From contig CAZKEF010000062.1 in the NCBI GenBank assembly GCA_964551735.1, positions 1 through 28,395 of the forward strand: DNA of 28,395 bases, read 5' to 3'. The stretch comes from DAOUAT01 sp964551735 (GTDB taxonomy: Bacteria > Chloroflexota > Anaerolineae > CG2-30-64-16). A program made the translations under genes and the position numbers. This document shows positions 1-9,293 of this stretch, piece after piece; positions within the stretch are counted from its first letter, which is position 1; each line of letters begins with the position of its first letter. The notes beneath the pieces are model-generated. The model made no database searches. It was given only the letters and a program-made list of their open reading frames with translations, and had not been told where the DNA came from.

Positions 1-3
1 AAA

Positions 4-33
4 TGGTACACTTCTGACCCTTGAAGTGTACCA
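4..33. repeat. Perfect 11-bp inverted repeat, possible IS terminus
   Basis: TGGTACACTTC (4-14) is followed, after an 8-nt spacer, by its exact reverse complement GAAGTGTACCA (23-33). There is no T-tract, so it does not look like an intrinsic terminator. GTAC-containing palindromes of this type resemble terminal repeats of some insertion sequences (IS21-like), but no transposase is visible and the family assignment is a guess. Confidence 0.45.
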
Positions 34-142
34 GGTTTCGGTTAAGTTGGAGGCGCCATCCGGTGCGATGGCCGGGCAGCGCAACGATGACTGCCTGAAC
101 CCTTGATCAGAGGATTTCCGTCAACGGCTCTATGGAGGACAT

Positions 143-643
143 ATGGACGCATTCAACGGCAGGTTGATTTCCGCGCTCTCTGCGGATCGGCTATATCGTG
201 TGCTTTTCGATCACGGCGAGGTCTTCTTCATTCAGATCGGCGGCCAGAGCTTTGGACAGGTGATCGCGGCCTCGTTTGGCATTCTCGGCGCGCTGATCTA
301 TGCCCCGTTCCAACGCAAGGCCCAGGCGAAACTCGAGGCCAGGATCAGGGACCTCGATATGCAGCCGCCGAGCATGAGCCTGGCGGCGGGGAAGCACAAT
401 TTCCGCGCCGCTGTCTCGGACTTTGAAAGCTCAACCTTACAGGCTGCGACCGCGTTGGGCCAACACGGCCCGCACCTCGGGCGCTGGGTCATCCAACTGC
501 GCGGGCAGAAGCCAATGACGCTGCAGTTGGAGACCGAAGACGATATGCGCCCCGCGTTTGAGATGCTCCCGGGCGCCATCAACACGCATGTCAACCAGGT
601 TGCCTGGGATGCCGGCAAAAACAAGTTCGTCAAGATTCCGTGA
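143..643 (+). CDS. Hypothetical one-TM membrane protein
   Basis: This 166-aa protein is not recognised. The ATG at 143 follows a GGAGG ribosome-binding site at 134-138. Residues about 37-56 (GQVIAASFGILGALIYAPF) form a single membrane segment, followed by a basic, probably cytosolic stretch (QRKAQAKLEAR). The remaining C-terminal ~100 residues are soluble and of mixed alpha/beta character. It is the first of a closely spaced same-strand set of envelope-type genes; the YIP1-like gene begins 37 bases after its stop. Shape and context suggest an accessory membrane protein of that set; no catalytic motif is visible. The overlapping frame at 103-426 is a shadow. Confidence 0.7.
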   Translation: MDAFNGRLISALSADRLYRVLFDHGEVFFIQIGGQSFGQVIAASFGILGALIYAPFQRKAQAKLEARIRDLDMQPPSMSLAAGKHNFRAAVSDFESSTLQAATALGQHGPHLGRWVIQLRGQKPMTLQLETEDDMRPAFEMLPGAINTHVNQVAWDAGKNKFVKIP

Positions 644-679
644 TGTGGATTCAATTGTCCGGATCAATTGGAGGCTACC

Positions 680-1567
680 ATGGGTGCGTCTTCTCCTCTA
701 CAGTCAGCGCGCTTCAGACCGTGGCTGACTATCTGGTTTCATCCCCGCGAGACGATCCAGAAGATCGTTGATCGCAACCCGCTGCATCGGATCTACCTCC
801 TGATCGTCCTCTCCGGCATCGCTTCAGGGATCGGAGAGTGGCTGAACGCGGTCATGATGGACTCTGACAATTTCCAGGAAAACATGCTCTTGGCCACAGG
901 ACACAGCCTTGTAATAGGGACGGCTGTTGCATTCGCTTTCGTTGTGGCATTGCAGTGGATTGCGGGTTTGAGCGGAGATCGGATCGCTTATTCACATCTC
1001 CTGGCCGCATACTACTGGGGGACTGTTCCTCGAATCGGGTTCCTGCTGCTGTTCCCTGTGGTCTTCGTCGGCACCATACTCGCTGCCATGCTCCTCCCAT
1101 ACGCAGGTGGCGCATGGGCTGATTTGCTGTTGGTATTCGCCTGGGCGGTGGCCTCGATTTGGTCATTAGTGCTGATGGTCGCTGCACTGACACAGGTCAT
1201 GAAGTGTTCGATCGGGTCGGCGATAGGCCGGCAGATCGGCGCGGGCCTGGTTCTGGCTGCACCGGCGTGGGCGCTGGGCAGGCTTTTCTCCTATTTCGGC
1301 GATAGCTATTCGGGTGACGGCGACCGCATCATCTACCAGAGACCGGGAACAGAACCCGGAGCAGATCCGGCGTCCCTGATCGTGCCCGCGGCGGTGTTGG
1401 TTGTGTCGCTGGTCGTGTTTTGTGCCATGTATCGCGCATCCCGCCGCTGGAGCCTTGCGCTGCCTGCCGACAGTCAGAAAGACGAGGCGGAATCCGCCTC
1501 TCTCAGCTTTCGGAATGAGACCCAACACGGTCCTTTGCGCGATACTGATAGTCAGGAGGCGCTATGA
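680..1567 (+). CDS. YIP1-family-like integral membrane protein
   Basis: A 295-aa protein. The ATG at 680 is preferred over an in-frame TTG at 668 because GGAGG lies at 670-674, five bases upstream of the ATG. The N-terminus reads LTIWFHPRETIQKIVDRNP, the type of short cytosolic lead-in followed by an Arg/Glu-rich turn seen in bacterial YIP1-domain proteins. About five hydrophobic helices follow, near residues 38-55, 75-98, 110-145, 150-175 and 195-215. A polar loop and a further helix (LIVPAAVLVVSLVVFCAMY) precede a charged C-terminal tail. The family role in bacteria is unknown. The stop overlaps the start of the TPR lipoprotein (ATGA at 1564-1567), implying translational coupling. Assignment rests on the N-terminal motif and topology. 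Confidence 0.7.
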   Translation: MGASSPLQSARFRPWLTIWFHPRETIQKIVDRNPLHRIYLLIVLSGIASGIGEWLNAVMMDSDNFQENMLLATGHSLVIGTAVAFAFVVALQWIAGLSGDRIAYSHLLAAYYWGTVPRIGFLLLFPVVFVGTILAAMLLPYAGGAWADLLLVFAWAVASIWSLVLMVAALTQVMKCSIGSAIGRQIGAGLVLAAPAWALGRLFSYFGDSYSGDGDRIIYQRPGTEPGADPASLIVPAAVLVVSLVVFCAMYRASRRWSLALPADSQKDEAESASLSFRNETQHGPLRDTDSQEAL

Positions 1568-2649
1568 GATCTACAGAGACATCGATCGAAAGACATCTGT
1601 TAAGCAAGCGCACCGTAGTTATCACATCGTTCGGCTTACTGTTTCTCGTTGGCATCCTGGTTGCATGCAACGGGAACCCCTCGGCCCCCGCGCTCGATTC
1701 AGCGACACCCGCGGTCGAACCTGGTCCGGCAGCACCCATACCCACGCGCCAGGCGACTGACGCGCAGGCTGTAGAACACTTCAATCGGGGGCGTGAACTT
1801 GCGAAGCAAGACGACCCGAAAGCGGCCCTGGTGGAGTATGACGCTGCGCTCGGCATTGACCCTTCGTATGCAGATCCCTATTGGGCGAAAGCAAGAGCCC
1901 AGTTGGCTCTCGGCGACGTCCCGGCTGCCTTGGAGAATGCGGACCGTGCGGTAGCGCTCGATCCCAACAATGCCGAAGCCTATGTGACAAGAGCCGAGGT
2001 CCGCCTTGAGAAGGGCGATCTGCCGGCCGCTATGGATGACTTCAACCGGACAATCGAACTGGCGCCTGAGGAAGGCTGGGCTTATTTGGGGCGCGGTAGC
2101 GTGTACCGGGCAGAGGGAGATGTGAGCGCGGCAATCCAGGACTGGACTCTCGCTATCGAGCTATTGACCGACGATGACGTACGAGCTTCCCTCTTCTATA
2201 ACCGTGGCAACGCTTACATTGCACAAAACAAACCAAATGCGGCAATCGAGGACTATACCCGAGCGATTGAGCTCCGTCCGGGTTTTCCGGAAGCGTACTG
2301 CAACCGGGGTTTGCTCTATCGAAACCGGAAGGACTTTGCTGCCGCGATCGCAGACTTTGATCAAGCTCTTGCGCTTGATCCGCAGGACGATGAGACCCGG
2401 TTCAACATATACTTTAATCGAGGCCTGACATACTTTGATCTCAACAATCTCATAGCAGCAGAGGCTGACTACAAACGCGCAGTGGAGATCAATCCGAAGT
2501 CGGCATCAGCCCTCGCGAGTCTCGGGGCGACCAAACTGGGCCAAAAAGATTATCAGGCAGCGCTCGAGTACTGCAATCAAGCGCTCCAGATCGACCCCAA
2601 GAACACCGTGGCCCGCCTATGTCGCACCGCTGCGAACCTGGCCAAGTAG
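1564..2649 (+). CDS. TPR-repeat lipoprotein
   Basis: A 361-aa protein. An AGGAGG site at 1554-1559 precedes the ATG, which overlaps the preceding stop. The N-terminus has a basic stretch, a hydrophobic core and a lipobox ending at Cys35 (ILVAC), so the mature protein should be lipid-anchored outside the cytoplasmic membrane. A Pro/Ala/Thr-rich linker follows (about residues 36-65). From about residue 66 to the end there are roughly eight consecutive 34-residue TPR units with the usual A..DY..A..L.P pattern, for example DDFNRTIELAPEEGWAYLGRG and EDYTRAIELRPGFPEAYCNRG. TPR arrays are protein-binding scaffolds; the partner is unknown, though the coupled YIP1-like and membrane genes are candidates. 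No enzymatic domain is present. Confidence 0.9.
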   Translation: MRSTETSIERHLLSKRTVVITSFGLLFLVGILVACNGNPSAPALDSATPAVEPGPAAPIPTRQATDAQAVEHFNRGRELAKQDDPKAALVEYDAALGIDPSYADPYWAKARAQLALGDVPAALENADRAVALDPNNAEAYVTRAEVRLEKGDLPAAMDDFNRTIELAPEEGWAYLGRGSVYRAEGDVSAAIQDWTLAIELLTDDDVRASLFYNRGNAYIAQNKPNAAIEDYTRAIELRPGFPEAYCNRGLLYRNRKDFAAAIADFDQALALDPQDDETRFNIYFNRGLTYFDLNNLIAAEADYKRAVEINPKSASALASLGATKLGQKDYQAALEYCNQALQIDPKNTVARLCRTAANLAK

Positions 2650-2666
2650 CGTCTGTGGAGACAACA

Positions 2667-3794
2667 ATGAGCGACGACCTTCGCACACAGATATACCTCA
2701 ACTTCAACGGGCCAGAAACCGAGGCGCTGCTCGAAATCTGGCGGGCCAACGATCGGGACCAATGGTCGGAAATGACCTTCGATGTCATTCGACAGATACT
2801 CCAAGAGCGGCAGGTTGAACTGCCCCCACAGGGCGAGCCCGTCCAGAAGGCAGCAGGCGTCAACATCCACTTGCCAACAAACTCTTCACACAAGAAAAGC
2901 GCTCCAAAAGGGCAACCTGTGCAGCTCCCTGCACAAGAAAGGATGCTGCGACCCGAAGCGAGGCAGGTGGCAGATCTCAGCAGGCCCCAGACCGTTGTCT
3001 ATGCTGTATACCTGGCATATGGCGCGCTAGTAGTCCAGGTCTTACTGCTCATCCTGAACCTTTTCACAGGCCAGTCTTCAGCTCCGGCAACGTCTCCGCA
3101 GTATGCCGTAGTAATCGCTCTTTTGTTGACCGGTTACGTGGCTCTTCAGGCTTTGTTGATTCGTGGCGCCTGGCTGGGTCGAAATGTGCCACGCATCCTC
3201 TACGTTGGTCTGGTTCTGGTTTCGCTGCTCTCGGTGCTGATGAGCGGAACCTGGGCCGCTAGTTTTGCCGTACAACCGTTCAGGACTGGCCTGTCTATCC
3301 TCACGATGTGTGGGGACCTGGTTGCGGCAGCACTTCTTGTGGTTCCCGATTCCAACGCCTGGTTTCGCAGTACGCAGTTGATGATGGCTGCCAGGCAGGC
3401 TCCACCTGACAAGAAGCAAAAATCGCAAAAAAGCACATCGGAACCCTGGCTCGCAAGGCTGTGGCCGCGCCGCTGGGTGAGCCGCTACACTCTGGGGACG
3501 CTGGTGATCAGCTTCACCGTCAGCCTGCTGGCGTCATGGCTTGTTTACAACCTGGTGCTTTTGCTTCAGGAACCGGATTACCCGTTCGATCCCTTTCCAA
3601 ACGCCATGTACGCTATGTCGTGTTTGCCTCTGCATGTTGTCATCCTGCTCGTTGGAGCGGCCATCGGAGCGATAAGCACTCGTGTTGCAGAAGAAAGATG
3701 GCAGCAAGCCACGTACGCGATGTGGACCCTGGGTCTCCTGGCGATCCTGGCAGCTATATTCGCCGCATTCATCTTGCCGCGGTCAGGTTCGTGA
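2667..3794 (+). CDS. Seven-TM membrane protein with cytosolic N-domain
   Basis: A 375-aa protein of no recognised family. The ATG at 2667 is chosen because GGAG (2657-2660) lies six bases upstream; an earlier in-frame ATG at 2619 would overlap the TPR gene and lacks a site. Residues 1-110 are soluble: an acidic segment (ETEALLEIWRANDRDQW, then a VIRQILQERQVELPP helix) and a basic linker. I associate this kind of segment with Chloroflexota membrane proteins, from memory. Four membrane helices lie between about residues 117 and 240, ending in VVPDSNAWFR; then comes a Lys-rich cytosolic loop (about 245-285) and three more helices to the C-terminus. It is probably co-transcribed with the TPR lipoprotein 17 bases upstream. 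Confidence 0.75.
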   Translation: MSDDLRTQIYLNFNGPETEALLEIWRANDRDQWSEMTFDVIRQILQERQVELPPQGEPVQKAAGVNIHLPTNSSHKKSAPKGQPVQLPAQERMLRPEARQVADLSRPQTVVYAVYLAYGALVVQVLLLILNLFTGQSSAPATSPQYAVVIALLLTGYVALQALLIRGAWLGRNVPRILYVGLVLVSLLSVLMSGTWAASFAVQPFRTGLSILTMCGDLVAAALLVVPDSNAWFRSTQLMMAARQAPPDKKQKSQKSTSEPWLARLWPRRWVSRYTLGTLVISFTVSLLASWLVYNLVLLLQEPDYPFDPFPNAMYAMSCLPLHVVILLVGAAIGAISTRVAEERWQQATYAMWTLGLLAILAAIFAAFILPRSGS

Positions 3795-3807
3795 CACTGG
3801 CAGGGAA

Positions 3808-4053
3808 ATGCCACTGCACCGCTGGCTGGCGGCCAACGAGCCGATACAGACCGGGGATGGGCAGCCCCACTTCCCCGGCTTCAATCCCGACGACCCGCAG
3901 CACGACGTCGAGTTCCCGGATCACCCGATGGCGCGGGCGCGCCGGGTGCTGGATCACGTGGCCGGTTCGCTGGTTGTGACGGCGGATGTGCACGCGCTGC
4001 CGGGGTTCCCGGCCCCAGTCGGATGTCAGTTGCCGAGAGGAGCAGACAGATGA
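3808..4053 (+). CDS. Small hypothetical protein (81 aa), possibly a gene remnant
   Basis: An unrecognised 81-aa ORF from the ATG at 3808. Its stop overlaps the preferred start of the following lipoprotein as ATGA (4050-4053), the same coupling seen at 1564-1567. This supports real translation. The composition looks protein-like: HFPGFNPDDPQHDVEFPDHP is rich in Pro, Asp and His, followed by a helix and the strand GSLVVTADVHAL. The upstream sequence (GGCAGGGAA) gives only a weak ribosome-binding site, and there is no signal peptide or membrane segment. It may be a complete small protein or the 3' remnant of a longer degraded gene. I cannot name a function. Confidence 0.4.
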   Translation: MPLHRWLAANEPIQTGDGQPHFPGFNPDDPQHDVEFPDHPMARARRVLDHVAGSLVVTADVHALPGFPAPVGCQLPRGADR

Positions 4054-4757
4054 GGCTTCAGGCGCTCTCAGCGTATGTGTTGGGCGGGATGGTGACCATC
4101 CTGTTGGTAGCAGCCTGCAATCGAACTGGGCCGATTTCCACAGCGGACCCTCTGCTGGCGAACCTCGACCTGTCACCCTTCGCGCTACTGCCGGTGATGA
4201 CTGAGATCGACTCGGGCGCGGTCTCGCTGAACCTCCGGCCGGCCCCGGAATACGATTACTGGGAACTCCGTGGCGGGCCAATGGTTAATGACAAAGTGCT
4301 GGCGCAGGGCGGCAGCGTCACCAAAGACTTGCTGCCGCCCCCCCTGGCAGCCCAGATCACTGCAATCGCGCCGACTGAAAAGGGCTTTGGCAGGGAGTGC
4401 CCGCCAGCATGGTGCTTCAAATACATCGTCACAGTGAGTTCCAACAAGGTCGGCAAAGTACTCGATCCTGGCGCACTGCGGGCATTTCTGGGTGAGATTG
4501 ATACGCGTGACGAAGCGACGCTGCTTGCCGAAGCATCGGGGTATCACTGGGGGACGTCCAAAGAGCAGGCCGCGATCAAAGAGGTGGCCGATGGTTACGA
4601 TCTGGTGGTTCTGCGTTACCTGGACACCACCACGCGGTGCGAACACGGCGGCTACAGGGCCGATTTGCATCGCATCTTGCTGCACATCTCGCATTCCGGC
4701 GTCCTGACGGAGCAAGCCCGGCAGTTCCTGGAACGAGGTGGTTGCGGAATCCCCTGA
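4050..4757 (+). CDS. Hypothetical lipoprotein
   Basis: A 235-aa protein. The ATG at 4050 is preferred over an in-frame ATG at 4023 because GAGAGGAG lies at 4034-4041, and because this start places the hydrophobic signal right at the N-terminus. A lipobox ends at Cys23 (LLVAAC), so the mature protein is probably lipid-anchored. The mature part is soluble and contains four further Cys: a close pair in GRECPPAWCFKY and two near the C-terminus (TTRCEHGGY, GGCGIP), which could form disulfides. No known domain is recognised. It is the last gene of the closely spaced membrane/envelope set; the next gene has its own promoter. Confidence 0.75.
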   Translation: MRLQALSAYVLGGMVTILLVAACNRTGPISTADPLLANLDLSPFALLPVMTEIDSGAVSLNLRPAPEYDYWELRGGPMVNDKVLAQGGSVTKDLLPPPLAAQITAIAPTEKGFGRECPPAWCFKYIVTVSSNKVGKVLDPGALRAFLGEIDTRDEATLLAEASGYHWGTSKEQAAIKEVADGYDLVVLRYLDTTTRCEHGGYRADLHRILLHISHSGVLTEQARQFLERGGCGIP

Positions 4758-4761
4758 AGAC

Positions 4762-4791
4762 TTGTTGAGGCGTGACCAGATAGTGTAAAAT
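4762..4791 (+). promoter_or_regulatory. Candidate sigma-70-type promoter for the PAP2 gene
   Basis: TTGTTG (4762-4767) and TAAAAT (4786-4791) are separated by 18 bases, 41 bases upstream of the PAP2 start codon. Each box matches consensus at four or five positions. It lies in a 74-base spacer that has no other visible content. Confidence 0.4.
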
Positions 4792-4831
4792 TCCAGACCA
4801 AGACTACCTATCCATCATTCGGAGGGCCTCA

Positions 4832-5869
4832 ATGAAGAAAACCTCGACTTTGAACATCATCGCAGTTGTCGCCCTGCTCCTCTCCCTCGCGCTCACCCTG
4901 ATCCTCGGCGGCCGGCTGTGGGCATTGGACGGCGTGCGGGCCGTGCAAGCGCTCGGCGGCTGGCTCAAGCTACCGATGGAGATCTTCACCTTCCTGGGCG
5001 ACGAGCAGTTCTACCTGATCGCCATCCCCCTGGTCTACTGGTGCCTGCACAAGGGGCTGGGGCAAGACCTGGGCATCCTGCTGGTGCTGTCGAGCTTCAC
5101 CAACACCGCGCTCAAGTCGTTCTTCAAGCACGCCCGGCCGTTCTGGGAAAGCGCGGGCCTGGGCATCGGCCACGCGGAGAGCTTCTCCACCCCCAGCGGC
5201 CACGCGCAGACCAGCGCGGCGCTGTTCGGCCAGGTCGCCTGGCGCGCGGCCGCTAAGCGCCGGGGCCGGCTGTGGGTCGTATTGCTGGCGCTGGTCATCG
5301 CCCTGGTGGCGCTGTCCAGGGTCTACCTGGGCGTCCACTTCCCCGGCGATATCCTATGGGGCGCGGCCGTGGGGCTGACGCTCCTGGCGCTCTACACGGC
5401 GTTGAAGCCGCGGCTGCTGCCCCGGCTCAAGCAGCTTTCGCTCGGCCTGCACGTGCTGCTGGCGCTGCTCACCGGCGCGGTCATGCTGGCCGTGGTCAGC
5501 CTGCTGCTGGCGATCCCCTTCGGCACGGGGGAGATGTTCGGCGAGCTCTACACCGCAGCGTGGAGCAGTTCGTTGTCCGATGGGGCGACGGTCGCCGGGT
5601 TGCTCATCGGGCTGTGGCTCGGCCTGGTGCTTGAGGTGCGTTATGTCCAGTTCAGCGTGGCCGGGCCGCTCTGGCAGCGGGCACTGCGCTACGTGCTCGG
5701 GGTCGCCGGCCTGTTCGCCATCTGGATGGGGCTGCGGATGATCTTTCCGCAGGAACCGCTGCTCTTGGGGCTGGTCTTACGGGTCGTGCGCTATGGGCTG
5801 GCGATGGCGTGGGCCATCGTGATCTGGCCGTGGGTGTTCGTGAAGCTGGGGCTGGGGACGCGCGCTTGA
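4832..5869 (+). CDS. PAP2-family membrane phosphatase
   Basis: A 345-aa integral membrane protein; the ATG follows GGAGG. All three signature motifs of the PAP2/acid phosphatase superfamily are intact: KSFFKHARP (K-x6-RP), PSGH with its catalytic His in STPSGHAQTS, and SRVYLGVHFPGD (SR-x5-H-x3-D), whose His is the nucleophile. These place the active site on the extracytoplasmic side between membrane helices, as in undecaprenyl-diphosphate or phosphatidate phosphatases. An N-terminal helix precedes the domain and about five further helices follow the third motif, making it longer than minimal PAP2 proteins (~200-240 aa). The substrate cannot be told from sequence. It converges with typA; a hairpin separates the two stops. 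Confidence 0.92.
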   Translation: MKKTSTLNIIAVVALLLSLALTLILGGRLWALDGVRAVQALGGWLKLPMEIFTFLGDEQFYLIAIPLVYWCLHKGLGQDLGILLVLSSFTNTALKSFFKHARPFWESAGLGIGHAESFSTPSGHAQTSAALFGQVAWRAAAKRRGRLWVVLLALVIALVALSRVYLGVHFPGDILWGAAVGLTLLALYTALKPRLLPRLKQLSLGLHVLLALLTGAVMLAVVSLLLAIPFGTGEMFGELYTAAWSSSLSDGATVAGLLIGLWLGLVLEVRYVQFSVAGPLWQRALRYVLGVAGLFAIWMGLRMIFPQEPLLLGLVLRVVRYGLAMAWAIVIWPWVFVKLGLGTRA

Positions 5870-5909
5870 CAACGCGTGCAAAGAGAACTGGACGCGGACT
5901 ACGCAGACG

Positions 5910-5965
5910 ACGCGGAGGACGCGGATGCCACAGACGAAAACGGAGCCTGTCCGCGTCGTCCGCGT
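5910..5965. repeat. Long-stem inverted repeat between convergent genes
   Basis: CGCGGAGGACGCGGA (5911-5925) pairs with TCCGCGTCGTCCGCG (5950-5964) with one mismatch; an A-T pair extends it outward and the loop is 24 nt. It lies between the stops of the PAP2 and typA genes and has no T-tract on either side. The ACGCGGA words recur just upstream (5890-5910), so it looks like a dispersed degenerate repeat that may also serve as a bidirectional transcription end. Confidence 0.6.
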
Positions 5966-5995
5966 TCCCGTTCCTGCTTTGCGACGTGAAGCGGC

Positions 5996-7843
<1,848 letters not shown>

Positions 7844-7891
7844 ATCTGCTCTTACCCTACCCCGACGCTTATCCAACATGGTTACAAGGTC

Positions 7892-7933
7892 AAAAAAAGT
7901 CAGCCGAGGCGCTCTTTTGCCGCCGGCTGACTT
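7892..7933 (-). terminator. Rho-independent terminator or attenuator in the typA leader
   Basis: Reading the minus strand, AAGTCAGCCG and CGGCTGACTT form a perfect 10-bp stem (7924-7933 with 7897-7906), followed directly by a run of seven T (7892-7898). This is a textbook intrinsic terminator on the minus strand. It lies about 230 bases past the fpg stop and only 48 bases before the typA start, just downstream of a good promoter. It can therefore end fpg transcripts, attenuate typA, or both. Confidence 0.85.
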
Positions 7934-7947
7934 CTCAGTCGGAAAGG

Positions 7948-7976
7948 ATTATACTACAGGTTGGGATGTGGGGCAA
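7948..7976 (-). promoter_or_regulatory. Sigma-70-type promoter upstream of typA
   Basis: On the minus strand TTGCCC (7971-7976) and a consensus TATAAT (7948-7953) are separated by exactly 17 bases. The predicted start is near 7941, about 8 bases before the terminator stem begins. The typA coding region starts about 100 bases downstream. Confidence 0.65.
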
Positions 7977-8140
7977 AAACCAACACGCCCTGTCTGCTAT
8001 TACTCACTGTCACAAGAGCAGCGGCAGATAGGTTCGATAGATGGCCGCACCGAGATCCAAAATCCGCCGGCCAGGATGTAAACCGCTGAGCTGTGCGCCA
8101 GCGTCCGGCTGTCCGCCGGTACCTCCTCCCAAGGAGAAGG

Positions 8141-8157
8141 GCAATCCGGAGGATTGC
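8141..8157. repeat. Small hairpin just past the fpg stop
   Basis: GCAATCC (8141-8147) and GGATTGC (8151-8157) are exact complements around a 3-base loop, abutting the fpg stop codon at 8159. Nearby sequence (8122-8140) is also palindromic around AAGGAG. There is no T-tract, so it is probably an mRNA 3'-end stabiliser or dispersed repeat. The rest of the 7977-8140 spacer shows nothing recognisable. Confidence 0.4.
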
Positions 8158-8158
8158 G

Positions 8159-8992
8159 TTACAACCGCCGATCCGCCCCGACCAGCAGCCCCGGCTGGCA
8201 GTGGCGACAGAAGTGGGTGGCGCGACGTTCGCGCGTCACCTCGCTGATAGGGCCGCCGCAGCGCGGGCACGGGTCGCCGGCCTTGCCGTGAACGGCCAGG
8301 AAGTCGCGCACCTCCACGTCAATGGCGTCCCCCACCCGCTCCCGCAGGCGCTCGACCGCCTTCGCCAGCACCGCCCTCATGCAGCGGTAGAGCCTCTCGG
8401 TCTCCCCGGCGTCCAGGCTGGCGCGGCGGCGGAAGGGATAGATGCCCGCGCACCAGCAGATCTCGTCGGCGCAGGCGTTGCCGATGCCGGCCACGAACGC
8501 CTGGTTGGTCAGGATGCCCTTGATCTCGCCCGGATGCGCCCACAGCCGCTCACAAAAGGCGTCCAGGCTCAACGCCGGATCATCCGCGTCCGGCCCCAGG
8601 TCGAGGAACGTCGGCACCTGGCCCAGGTCGCGCGTCAGGTAAATCTTGCCCATGTCCTCCGCGTCGTGGTAGCGCAGCTCGCGGCCATCGGCCAGACCGA
8701 GAACCAGCGCATCGCGCGCCCGGTCGCGCGCGAGTGGCTCGCCGTAGCGCAGCCGGCCCGCCAGCATCGGGTTGACCACCAGCATCGCGCCGTCGTCCAG
8801 CCCAAACAGCAGGAACTTGCCGCGGCGGCGCACGTCAGCGAAGGCGCGGCCGACCAACTGCGCGGCCAGGTCGTCGCCCAGCAGGTTGCGCACAATGAGC
8901 GGCCGGCGCACCTGGACGGACGCGATGGCCGTCCCCGGCAGCCGCGCGGCCAGGTATTCGTGGATGATTGCAAGATCGGGCAGTTCAGGCAC
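8159..8992 (-). CDS. Fpg/Nei-family DNA glycosylase, divergent
   Basis: A 277-aa base-excision-repair enzyme. The start is set at GTG 8992: it puts the catalytic Pro at position 2 (MPELPD) and lies behind GAGGAG at 8999-9004. An upstream ATG at 9010 would bury the N-terminal Pro, which must be free to attack the abasic sugar. Glu3, the hairpin Lys59 (RRRGKF), the helix-two-turn-helix segment (GILTNQAFVAGIGNACADE) and the C-terminal zinc finger (Cys242, 245, 262, 265) are present. The lesion-probing loops are unusual: the common HLGM(S/T)GRL is NPMLAGRL and the common DPRRFG is DAEDMG, so the Met, Arg and Phe that fill the void in classical Fpg are all replaced. Glycosylase/lyase activity is likely, while 8-oxoguanine specificity is doubtful. 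Confidence 0.9.
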   Translation of the reverse strand: MPELPDLAIIHEYLAARLPGTAIASVQVRRPLIVRNLLGDDLAAQLVGRAFADVRRRGKFLLFGLDDGAMLVVNPMLAGRLRYGEPLARDRARDALVLGLADGRELRYHDAEDMGKIYLTRDLGQVPTFLDLGPDADDPALSLDAFCERLWAHPGEIKGILTNQAFVAGIGNACADEICWCAGIYPFRRRASLDAGETERLYRCMRAVLAKAVERLRERVGDAIDVEVRDFLAVHGKAGDPCPRCGGPISEVTRERRATHFCRHCQPGLLVGADRRL

Positions 8993-9197
8993 AGTAGTCT
9001 CCTCGTTCAATGACGCCCTCGGATCCCGTTTCGCGGCATCTCGTCCAAAGAATCAGGTGCATTTCGACAACTCCAGTAAGCATACAAGCAAGAAGCAACG
9101 CGCGCAAGAAACCCGATCGCCTGCGACAGACAGCCCACACGCCGAAAGGCTCGGAATGGAAGCCAAACCACAGAACAATACAATGACACCCCTTACC

Positions 9198-9226
9198 TTA
9201 AGTCGGACTACTACTGTACAAATAAT
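9198..9226 (+). promoter_or_regulatory. Weak candidate promoter for the cytochrome-RHS unit
   Basis: TTAAGT (9198-9203), 17 bases, then AATAAT (9221-9226). The -10 matches at five of six positions but the -35 is poor. The divergent spacer between fpg and the cytochrome gene (8993-9293) is locally AT-richer than its surroundings and holds nothing else recognisable. Confidence 0.3.
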
Positions 9227-9293
9227 AGACAAATTCCGGCCTATCACGTTGATCCATCCTTGCAATGACTGACCTACTGCTTTGGAGACGCCG

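Noticed and set aside
7844..7879. Upstream ATG at 7879 as the typA start
   Set aside because: It lacks a ribosome-binding site, lies in the leader near the terminator T-run and adds twelve non-conserved residues before the usual family start.
8093..9013. Plus-strand open frame of 306 codons opposite fpg
   Set aside because: Antisense shadow; the minus-strand gene has the catalytic Pro, zinc finger and a good ribosome-binding site.
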